DNA from: Chaetoderma sp. LZ-2023a
Lineage: Eukaryota > Mollusca > Caudofoveata > Chaetodermatida > Chaetodermatidae
Assembly: GCA_034401795.1 (NCBI GenBank)
Contig: CM067367.1
Location: forward strand, 56,424,206-56,488,205
DNA length: 64,000 nucleotides
Reading direction: 5' to 3'
Shown: in pieces, positions 49,601 through 61,600 of the stretch
Position numbering within the stretch: the stretch's first letter is position 1
Layout of the letters: each line of letters begins with the position of its first letter
Notes under the pieces: generated by a model
Seen by the model: the letters and a program-made list of their open reading frames with translations, nothing else
Databases searched by the model: none
What the model was told of the DNA's origin: nothing
Program-made: the position numbers and the translations under genes

Positions 49601-52600
49601 GAGTGCAAGAGGCCATTTAGATTTAGAGGGGTCAAAAGGGCAAATGTGAGTTACCCATATTAATGTGGAGTGGATGAGCACATTTATATTTGGCCCCGCC
49701 CCCAGGGGTGAGGGACACTGGGTCAAAAGGTCATGAAATTGCTCTGACACTGCTGGATGGAATTCAACCAAATTTAGTATGTCAGTTACCCATATCAATG
49801 CGGGGTGCAAAAGGACATTTACATTTGGCTCCGTCACCGGGCATAGGTTGTGGGTGTGTGTCAAAAGTTCAAAGCGGTGAACATGGGGATTTGCGATGAT
49901 GCATCATCGACTGATCAATCTAGTTGAAAATTGAATTCGAGGTCTTTTCAAAGATTTTTAAGGATATATAGACAAATATTGTGTATCTTCGATAAAAATC
50001 CTTTATTACATTAAAATCAATGCTACTTTTAACATAAAATGTCACCTAGAAAATATAGAAATTATGTGACATTAGGAATGTGCCAAGATCGCCAGTTGTG
50101 TTTACTAGATTTCTTCTAATATCTGTCATTCTCTATTTTCATTGGCTTGTACGGGAGAATTTATCCAATCAGAACAGATAAATATTTCTCTTCAGAAAAA
50201 ATTAATAATGGAACAGTGTTTTCTCTCGTGCTACGCATTAATTTTGTAATGCCGACCAACATCAGATGATCCAAAACAGAATCAAGACGTATGACAAAAA
50301 TTGTTTGGAAGTCCGAGAATTAAAATGAGATAAACTGCTTCTTATGTTGGCGAGCCGCTGGCTCTTTTGCGACTGGAGGCACCCTGTTCTCGCCTTATAC
50401 GCTAACAGGAGTTTGTTATCAAATGGGTACCCATTATTCAGATCTGACCTAAAATACAATAATCATCAGTTCCTATCGGGCAATGATAACATAGCAATTT
50501 CCGAGTCCAGAACATTTATATATCTGAGTACTCTCTCTAAATAGTTATTTTGCAATTGGAGGCAAATCATGTGATTTATATCTTTTCTCAACGCCATTTT
50601 ATGTCAAATTCAGGATTAATTTTTATAGAATACGCAATATTTAGGCGCTCCAATTTAATAATTTCACTTCCGCGATGATGTTTTTGAGGTAGACATTAAA
50701 CAATCGCAAGGCGGCGAGAATGTGTACCGCGAAAGTTGAGCTAAATTTTTGTGATATAAACTGTAATATTTTTAGAAAACTTTAGACCAAAAAATGTGCT
50801 CAAAGAATGTACTCGATTATAGGACGCTATTGAAATTATTGTGTGGTGTCTTGAAGCGTTAGTCAGACAGTCAAAATGACAATCGTGAGTGACTCCCTTC
50901 CTAGAACACGTAATTTGACCAAAAAACTGCATCCTTTAGTTGACATTTAATGGTATTACACATTATATGTGTCAGTGTTGAGAAATAAAGGATTTCTATA
51001 GTAGGCTATCGCGTAGTTATGATATGGTATGGTATTGTATGCCATCTATTGAGATCAGATATGCCCTTGAGTTAAATGTCTATTTAAAAACAACATTCCT
51101 ATTATTCTTGTTGCATATAGAAATAAGCTAGCGGAAAATCTAAACCATGGAAAAACATTGAACAAATTTAACACTCATTATTCACTCACTAAAATCATTA
51201 TTTCAAGTAAAACAATTGTGAAATAACACATTTTTATGAGTATATATCCTATACGTCTAATACATTGAACAAAATTTGAGAGGGTGAGCATAAACCCAAA
51301 TATTGTGTTCATGACTCTATATTACTTACATTGATGAAAATCATCCCGTAAATCATCTCCGTCCATTAGTGCACCGCTCACTAAGAAGTTTGGATCAATA
51401 TCGAGGTTATGATAGCCATGAAGCGGGCCAGATGAGTAGACATAGTATTTTCCCTCTCGTCCATCCATTGAGAGTGATATCTCTTTACCATATCTCTTCA
51501 CATATACAGTATGCCATGCACCATTGTCAGCTCGTATTGCAGACAGCTCAAGCTCGGATGGAGTACCTCGTCCAAGATCATACTCAATTCTTACAAAGCC
51601 GTTAGACAGCTGAAAAATGTAATATATAATCTGATAATTAAACATATTCACACTCCTGGTCTTACCGTACAGCTGATAAGTTAACATGTTTCCAAAATGA
51701 AAACAGAAACATGTTACTAGTTTGTACGAAATGTTCTGTTCTGTTCATTGAATTGGAAGGCATTGCTTCAATTCAATTATGTTCAAAATATTCAACCGTA
51801 AGTTTTATTTTCTTTTGAAGTCATTTGTGATAAATTTTCAAAAAGTCTTCTCTTGGCCTGTAAATGGATATTCACTGAGCAGAAGAATTTAGATTTTTTT
51901 ATTTTTATCAGTTTAAACCATTAATCAGCTAAGAGATAACATGTCTATAGTGACTGATAGAGGGATCCATTTCTAGCTATGCCCCGCCCATCTAAAGTTA
52001 ATCTCCGCACACATTTTGCGCGTTAGGGTCTATTTATATACTTTGAACATTGAATTAACAGAATCCCAATTTCAAGGTAACTATATAAACTGTTGCATAT
52101 TTTAAAATTAATTTAACTGGGTGCTGTTGATGACTAGTGAAATTATTTTCAAAATTCAACATAATATTTATTAAATAGTAAATCCATCAAAGACATACAA
52201 TTCGCACACTTGAGACTTTTCCAGCTTCATGACACTATTCTGTCAATTATGATTGTGACGTCATCCTATGTATGACATGATTGATTAACATCACATACTT
52301 GCATGACAGATTGGATTCATCCAGTGTGTGTGTGTGTGTGTGCGTGCGCGTGCAAATGCGTGTGCGCACTAGAAGGTGGTCAGCTAGGGCAGGTCTTACT
52401 GTAATGGTATAAATATATATCAGGAATGAAACATCGTACTAACATACGTCCACTCACATAGCTTTGCTGTTTGTGGCCATATTTTCAGTTCTTTGATCTC
52501 GTGCTATGTGACGAGCGATTATCAGTCCCGCCAGTCAGATTTCTGCCCACTTCACTCTAGCTATCAAACTAAAAATAGAGGCGTGGCTTCGTGTCGATAT

Positions 52601-55600
52601 CGATGGAGACCTCGGGAGACACAAATATCATGCTATGTGAGTGGGCGTATATTAGTAGGATGTTAGTAACCGGACAATTTCATTGGCAGAAGTTGACTGA
52701 CCGACCACATTTATGAAGTTTCGTGAAATTAGCCCAGACATGAAAAGCGTGCAAGCACGGGACTCAATACGTGAGCGGAGTGGAAGGGCGAGCCCCGTGC
52801 AATAGGACATGGAAATGAAGCTTCTCAAATGAGAAAAATAGATTCCGCACTAACATTGATGATTATACGCTGTGCAACTTCACCGTACCTTTACATATAT
52901 GTACTCCTTGCGATTTCTGTTTGTGACATAGAATATCATTCCACCTTCCTGGCGTGAACGGAATCGTAGCTGAATGTCGGAGATAGTTTGACTCAAGGTT
53001 TGAGCGAATGGTGATGACAGCTTCCACTCTATGCGACTGTTTAACTGAAAATCTACTGGATTGGTGGCTGAAAAAATAAAAAGAACAATCAAATTATAAA
53101 TCAGTACATATGTACGTGCCAAGTTTGGTGCTAGATACACAAATTTAAACCAGAGTGGCCGACGAAATTTGGCCCAACAAGTTGGTTCAGTTGTTGCCCT
53201 AGATGATCGATCTGTCATGAGTCGATCACCCAAGCGGCTTCAGCTAAGATTTTTAAAGACATTTCTAAAAATCAGCAAAAATCCAAGATGACCACAGGCT
53301 CAATCCTTGTTCTGGATGTCGTTTTCGCGAAAACTAGGTCATCCAAGATGGCCACCAAACTTTTGGCCAATCAACATCACTTGAACAAACTTGGTTTTGG
53401 CTGTTGCCCTAGATGTTTCATGAGTTTTGAATATATCCCCAAATCGGTTTCATAAATTTTTAAAGAAATTTTTGAACATTATCTAAATCCAAGATGGCCA
53501 CCAGCCAAATTGGTCGATCGGTTTACTTTGAACAAACTTGGCTTTCTATGCCCTATCGATGCTTTCTGCAAAATATAACTCATATCTGTCCAGTAGTTCT
53601 TTAAGTCATTTAAAGAAAAAGTTGACGGACGGATGATGGATGGACAATGGACAGAAAGATGACGGACGGTTGCCATGGCATATGCTCACTTCGCTTTTCA
53701 AGCGAGGTGAGCTAATAAATAAAAGGATTACCTTGATAAGAAGCGAGTCTTTATATTGCCGCCTATAACTGCAAATAAGGGTTGTGTAAGACATTGCTGT
53801 CTATTATATAAAAGCAACAGCACGGTCTATGACAGCAACAGCCTTCAGCAACAGTGTTTACAAACTGTACAACAGCCTTTCTAATACTGGCTTTGCAACA
53901 ATTAATTTTTGACATCAGTGTGACAAGGGTTGAATAGTCTTGCTGAAAACTGTTGCTGCACTTGACATTAACAGATATCATCAGCAAAACCATTTTCAAA
54001 ATGACCATGCTACATGCATCACTATCCAATAAAACTTGCTAATACAGCGATACTGAGCTAAATGTATTGCTAGAATTAATTGGCTTTAATGATAAATTAA
54101 TTTAATAAACCTTTTTGAAACACTGTGTATATAGTATTTTGTTACTCTTCTTCTTTTCGATCGCTGGTATCACACTTGGAGAGCCGTTCTCAAGATGAAA
54201 TCTGTGGTTTTCTGCAGTTCTTCCACAGGCCCATACAGCTTTTCAAGAAAAGAGGATGACAAAGGCCAGATCTCTTCTCTCAGCAGCTGATACGTACTGC
54301 AACATTGAAGTATGTGCTCTGTGGTCTGTTCTGCTTCTCCACAAGGACAAGCGGGCGATGTCGTAAGGTGGAACCGCCTGTACATGTGTTGGTTTAGTCT
54401 GTTGTGTCCAGTTCTGAAACGAAAAATGGTCACTTGCTCTGGCCTCAAGAGATGATGGTAGGCATATTCTGATTGAGGTGTTCTATAGTGTGACTTGATG
54501 ATAGTCTTCTCCTCTGCACCCACCTTTGCCATCTTGTCTGCTTCCTCATTTCCTTGGACTCCACAGTGTGAGGGGATCCACTGCAATGCTATCCGAAAGC
54601 ATTTGATGGTTTGTAGTGCTTCTTCAAGTTGTGGCAGCTTACCTTTGGTGATAGCCTCAAGGACTGAGCGGGCATCAGATAAAAAGACAATCTGTGCAAT
54701 AGGGTCTGCTATTCTGCTGATGGTATTAGCTGCATGAACCAGTGCTTCGACTTCAGCTCTGTAGTTTGTGCAGTGTTTGCCTGTCGGTATTGCAACTGAC
54801 TCATGTTGTCCGTTTGGATACTGTATGTGCAGTCCGGCACCTCCGCTCCTAATTGCATCTTTGGCTGATCCATCTGTGTAAATCCTTATCCATGTTTCCT
54901 AAGGGTACGTTTCTTCCAGCATGGCTAGGGTCAGCGCCTTCTTGCTCACATCACTGTGTTCATCTTTGGTTGTGAGATGAGGTACTGTGGTGCGAATAGC
55001 TATGCTCTCTAGTTTGTTTTCCCAGGGTGGAGGATCAAGGGTGTGGTTTGGGTCTTCTATTTGTGCTGGCAACATTTCTTGGTGTTTTCTTTGAAGTGCT
55101 TTTGTCTCTTTCACAAAACTTGATCTTTTAAGTCTTCCTGATGACAGCTGTGCTTGCTGATCTTCATCGGGTGGTTGTTGAACGATTTGAACTTTGCAGC
55201 TTGGATCAGTGCTTTGCATTCCCTTCCTTTACTAAGTGGGGGGATGCCTGCTGTCTGCTCCATTTTTTCTATTGGTGCTGATCTCATTCCACCAGTGATG
55301 ATGCGCAGTGCCTGGTTTTGTACTCTGTCGAGGTTCTGTTGATGAGATTTAGCTGCTGTCATCCATGAGCTGGATCCATACTCAAGGTGTGGTCGTACGG
55401 CACCTAGGTAGATGGTCTTGAGGATCCTTTCATTGGCACCCCACTTTGTTCCTGCCAGCTTCCTCATGATGTTTAGCTTTCTTCTGGCCTTTGCCTCTGC
55501 GTTCTGGATGTGCTCCTTCCATGTTAATCTTCTGTCATAGGTGACTCCCAGGTATGTCTGCTGGTCCTCGTACTCGAGTGGAGTACCGCCCAGTGTCAGA

Positions 55601-58600
55601 TTGCCAACCTTGGTTTTGGTGGACAGTGAGAATAGCATGGCTGATGATTTTTCTTTGTTGATGGTAATACACCAGCGATTGGCCCAAGCTGTAATTCTGT
55701 CCAAGGCAAGCTGCATTCTGTACATGGCAGTCGTTGTGTACTCCTCGGTGTACCAGAGTACGAGGTCATCTGCATAGAGGGCTGCTTGGATCCCATTGGG
55801 CAGCTCTGTTACAATGTCATTAATGAAGAGTATGAACAGAGTCGGTGATAATACTCCGCCTTGTGGCACCCCTTGTCTCAGCAATACATTCTGTCCAGAT
55901 TGTCCATCCACCAGCACCCTAGCTCTGCGATTGTGTAGGTATGACTTGGTCCGTCGGAACATGTTGCCACCGATGCCTGTGCGCCGGAGCTTCACGAGGA
56001 GGCCATCCTTCCACACCTTGTCAAATGCCTTCTGCAGATCGATAAAGGCAGCTAGCATCACCTTCTTGGCTTGAAAAGTGTCCTCTATGACCTGTGCAAG
56101 ATGTGTTGTTTGATCTTCTGTGCTCCTGTATCTTCTGAAGCTGGCCTGTTCTGAAACTATAATGTTCTCCGACTCCAGGTACCACTGCAACCGCTGGTTG
56201 ACGATGTGCTCCATGGTCTTGCATATGCAGCTTGTAAGACTGATAGGACGGTAGCTCAGCACTTTCGTCTTGTTCTTCCCTTTTTTCAGAATAGGAGTCA
56301 TTCTGGCTTCCTTCCAGCACTGAGGAACCGCTCCATTGGTTCAACTGAGATTAAATATGTCTAGCAACTTGCGGAGAGATGCATTACCAAGGTGTTGGAT
56401 CATTTCATTCGTAATGCCATCTGGCCCGGGAGATTTCTTCTTCTTCAATTGGCGGATAGCCTTCTTCAGTTCTGCTAAACTTATGTCAACTTTCATTGCA
56501 TTGTGAGTGTTGGTGTCTGTTCTTCCCTTTTGCTTTTTTCTAACCTCTTTTTGATGCATTCGTGGTATAGAAATGTTGCTTTCTTTTGCATATGCCTTCG
56601 CAAAGGCATCTGCAGCCATCTTTCCTGTCAGTGTTTGTCCATCTTCTTCAAGAGTAATCTTCTCTCCCCCGACACCCTCATCATTCAGTGCTTTAGTCAG
56701 TATCCATAGCTTTGTGGTGTCTCTCTCTAAATTAAACCCTGCCGTCTTTTCCCTCCAGCTTCTTCTTTTGGCCTCCAACTTGGTCTTTAGATACCTGGCT
56801 TTAGTTTGTTGTAGCGTGAAGTGGTTTTCATGACAGGGATTACCCTCTGCATCTTCTCTGGCCTTGTCTAGTTTATCATGTGCTGCTTGCAGTTCTGTTG
56901 TCCAATAGGGGCGGTAGTTTTTCCTGAACCCTCGAGGAATCGCTTCGTTGGCAGCCTTGAGGATGCTTGAATTAAATTCCTTGACCCCATTGTTGTTGTT
57001 TCTCTCTTCTACAGCTATATATTGGGTAAGATCCTTAGAACGAATGCCGAACAGACTCCAATTTGCCTTTTTGAAGTTCTTCCTTGGATGGTGAGGTGAA
57101 CATGTCGAAATACTTACAGAAAGAGAGAGTAGGACTGGGCGGTGGTCGCTTCCTCCTAACTGCGATCCGACCACTCTACTGAGGTTTCTGTGAATGTCTT
57201 CTGTACAAAATGTCAAGTCCGGCGTTGTTGTCGAGTGCCACCGGCACGAGTAGAAGGTAGGCTGATCTGTGGGATCGTTGACAAGTAAAAGGTGCTTTTC
57301 ATCTTGCCATGCTTCAATGTCTTCTCCTCGTTTATCAAGTGTTCTGTATCCCCAACTCTGGGACTGGCTATTAAAGTCTCCCGCAATGAGGAAGTGGCAG
57401 TCCGAGACCTGGATTGTGTCAAGTGAGAGATTCTTGTCATTAGGGCAGTAATAATTGACAATGTCAATCACAGAGTTGCTGGTTGTTACCTTGATCTTGA
57501 TATATTCTGCCTCTCCCATAAAGGTTTTGATCTGGCTGGCGTTCACGCTGTTTCGGACCAAGGTGATCACCCCGCCTTTCTTTCTTCCTCTTCGATCACA
57601 CCGGAAAATCTCGTAACCTCTGATCTTAAATGGTTTTCCTTCTTGCAGGTGTGTCTCTTGGATGCAGCAGATATCAATGTTGTTTTCGTACAGGAACTGT
57701 TCGAGCTCTGATTTCTTGTTGGTAACCCCTTCTGCGTTCCAGTGCATGATGTTGATACTGGGGTTCTCTTTGGGTTTGGTCTTCTCTTTCGGTTGGCCAG
57801 TAGCTCTCCATCCTTGTCCCCTGGCTCCACAAGACGAGTTGATGGGACATCCAGTAGCGGAGGGTGGGCTCCTTCGATGGCCAGTAGCTCTCCATCCTTG
57901 TCCCCTGGCTCCACAAGATGAGTTGATGGGACATCCAGTAGCGGAGGATGGGCTCCTTCGAGGCATGGAGCCCAGCGCTGCACCTGCCTGGCGGATCCTC
58001 ACAGGGCGAGCACCATTTCGGTTGATTCGATGTCCAAGTGTCATTTCATTAGCGTTGTGCATAATGTTATGGTTAGCCCCTCCAAATGTCTGGATTGACA
58101 CCCAGTGGGTTACGCCCCTGCGCCACGTTGAGGCCGAGCATATAGTCTTAAACAGAAGGTATTTTGTTACTTATCAGGTATGCAAGATAAGCTTCATCAC
58201 AGATGCACCGCCTCAGAGGGTATTAATTTTGTTTCAACCCAGGAATGAGAGTTGTGGTTTTAAATTACGAGATTAACTGTTTTCCTATACTGGCTAAATC
58301 TCTAAGATATGTATTGTGTGCGCTGACATTTATTTGATACAAAGTTGTTGTTTTTTAAGACAGCAATGACTTTCAGTCAGATTATTATTTTCATAAACTT
58401 CAACTCACTCTAGCAAACAACTGCTGCTAACTGAGTTTGGCCACTCTGTCAAATGATTACAAGATTAACTGTTTAACCTTTATGCAGTTAAACCTGCTAT
58501 AAAGGCCACCTGTACTAAATGCTAATTTTACTAGATGCCGCCAAACCATTTATCCGATAGATTCAGAAATGGCATATTTGAAATAAGTATATCCAAAACC

Positions 58601-61600
58601 CTGTACAAAACAGAATTGGTTCAGCTCGTGCCCTAAATGATATTTTTTTAGTTTTGAATCAATCGCTTAAACAGTTATGGAAAAGATTTTTAAAGACATT
58701 TCTAAAAATCGACCAAAATCCATGAAGGCTGCCGGCCAAATTGGCCGATCGGCTTCATTTGAACAAACTTAAATCTCCATGCCATAAGGCTGTTTCCTGC
58801 CCAATATAATTGAAATCGGCCCAGTAATTCTCAAGAGACATTTTAAATTTCCCATTGCTTTAGTATGGGTGCTTTTTGTGGGAAAATTATCCAAGATGGC
58901 TGGCAAACCGTTCATCCGACAGATTCGAAAATTGCAAATTTGAGGCCAGAATATACGCAAAAACATAAAACCAATTTTAGCTTAAAAATCCATCAAATAA
59001 AAAAATCCAATATGGCCATTAAACATGCTACATTTTGATTGGCCCATGCTGGCCATGTTTTTTGACGGATCAACTTCCCTTGAACAAACTTTAATGGGCC
59101 CTAGTCCCTAATCATAGCTCCCAATTTCAGTCTGATCCCTTCAGCGGTTCTGGAGTTGTTTTCGGGAAAACAAGATCATCCAAGATGGCCGCCAAACCAT
59201 TCAGTCGATCAAGTCTTCTTGAACAAACTTGGCTTCGTCTTCCCCTAGATGAGGCGTCATGAGTTTTGAATTGATTCCCCAGGTGGTTTCGGAGATTTTT
59301 AAAGACGCTCACTAAAATCGGCCAAAATCCAAGATGGCCACAGGCCAAATGGGCCGATCTGCTCCTTTCAACAAACTTGGATCTGTATGTCCTAAGGATG
59401 CTTCCTGCCAAATATAATTGAAATTGGTCGTGGTTCTTGAGAAGTCGTTTAAAGGAAAAGTTGATGTCCGGACGGATGGCTGATGGATGGTCGCCACAGC
59501 ATAAGCTCACCTGGCCATTCTGGCCAGGTGAGCTAATACTTATAACCATGTGTCATTGGTTGAAATAGTTTAAATAACGCATTACATATTTAGCGTAATA
59601 TCTTCATGAGGATGTGAGCTATTGATTATGAGTCAATCCGCTGAGTGCCAAGTTTTTGCAGACGGCATATATTCCAAGCATTATATCTCTGGACCTGCTA
59701 AATGTTTAGATAACAATTTGACTGAAAGTTGTTGGTGGCTATGCCCCCAAAAACTTTCAATCAAATTATTTTCAAAGTATCCAGCAAGAGGTTTTGCTGA
59801 TTGAAATTATTGTCCGGTGGCTTGAAGCAGCAGTGCGAGTTAAAATGACAATCGCGAGTGACTAGCAGGTCATCGTTGGTGATATGCCATTCACAAGAAC
59901 TTGAGTTAACAAAGAAATTCAATCTCCATAATTCACCTTTCCAGCGTCATATGATGGTATAATCAGCTAAGCGCCGTGCAGGATGACGTTATAATCATTA
60001 CGTCAGAAATGATTCTATTTGGCCCGTCTTTAACTCTTAGTAGTCCGACACATTGAATGAATTGTATGTCTCTATTATTTAATAAACATGCTGTTGAATA
60101 TTTTGAAACCAATTTGACTGGACGCTGTTGCTACCATAGGCAGCAACAGTGCCCAGTCAAATTAGTTCCAAAATATTCAATAGCTTACCGGTATAGTTTT
60201 CTGGAAATTGATAGTCACAGTTCAGAGATCGATCAATCCCAACCCAAACGAGGTGTGGGTGGAGCTTGACTAGAGATGGACGGGGCATTGCTAAAAATGG
60301 AAACGTCCATTGCCTGAACACAACAATGGCCTTTAGGAACCAGGAATTTCAATTTACTAGGCGCTAACCTTTAACACTTTATGCCTCAAATTTGTTCAAG
60401 AGAATTTCAATTTTCCCATAGAAAATGTCCACTTGCTGACCAAGAGAAGACTATTTTTGAAAATTTATCACTGGAATGACTGACTCGGTTATCGAGCCAG
60501 TCATAAATTAAAAAAAATAGTTTTCTCTTAGTCTGCAAATGGGCATTTTTCAAGGACCACTGCAAAAGGCGTTCTTGGCTGATATTCAAGTGATAAATTT
60601 TCAATAATATGCTTTCCTCATCTAATCACAGACACCAGACCAATTCTGACCTTCACCGTTGATGCTTCTAAGGTGGTCCTTTTAGATCTGTTTGAGTTTA
60701 CACTTTATTGTCATTGATAAATACAACTTACAAAATGTAACAAGAGGCCCAGGGGTCTGTGACGCTCACCTGGACCATTAGCATTTGAAGCATTTGCATT
60801 TAAATATACATGATTCGTTACATTAAACAAGATGGGAACAATGTTCACAGGAAAAATCTACCAATCAAAATTCTGAATGGAATTCTGGCACCTATGATCA
60901 TAGGCTCATTTTAGACAAGTTTGGTTGAAATTCCTCAAAGTAGTAAGGAGAAGCACTTTGACAATTTGCGGTAAATTTGTAATAAAATGTAAGATTTTCA
61001 CCCAAAAAATTTGATGAATTAAAATTCTGAATGCAAGTTCTAGAGCCTATGATCACAGGATCCTTTTGGGCAAATTTACTTGAAATCAGTAAAGTTGGCA
61101 AGACGAAGCAATTTGACAATTTCCGGTAAATTTGTCATTAAAAATCTAAGATTTTCACCCAAAAATTTGATGAATCAAAATTTTAAATAAAAATAAAAAC
61201 TCTAGAGGGTATTAACATAGGATCCTTCCAGCCAAATTTGGTTGAAATCGATCAAGCTGTTAAGGAGAAAAGCAATTTGACAATTTCCGGTAAATTTGTC
61301 ATAGAATCTAAGATTTTCACCGAAAAAATTGATGAATCAAAATACTGAATGGAAGATCTAGAGCCTGTGGCCATAGGATCCTTTCAGGCAAATTTGGTTG
61401 AATTCGCTCAGAATGCTAAGAAGCAATTTAACAATTTCTGGTACATTTTTCATAAAATCTAAGATTTTCACCCAAAAAATTGAGGAATCAAAATTCTGAA
61501 TGGAAACTCAGGAGCCCAACACCACAGGATCCTTTCAGCCAAATTAGGTTGAAATCACTCAGAATGGTAAGAAGAAGCAATTTGACAATTTCCGGTACAT

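Larger units (their letters stand above)
54147..58158 (-). mobile_element. LINE, I/Jockey-type with endonuclease, RT and RNase H, 4.0 kb
   Basis: The minus-strand element is bounded by a 13-bp duplication (GTATTTTGTTACT at 54134-54146 and 58159-58171), which fixes both ends. The 3' end is a short CGATCGAAAAGAAGAAG tail rather than poly(A). It encodes one long frame with APE endonuclease, RT and RNase H. An upstream ORF1 is not present within the duplicated boundaries, so either the copy is 5' truncated or the family is single-ORF. RNase H after the RT places it in the I group of LINE clades. It has a few breaks in the frame and lies in the cadherin intron 53068-61946, in the gene's own orientation. 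Confidence 0.95.

Noticed and set aside
57567-58276. Open frames overlapping the LINE leader on both strands
   Set aside because: Shadows of the 84-bp duplication and leader of the LINE polyprotein; no independent motif.
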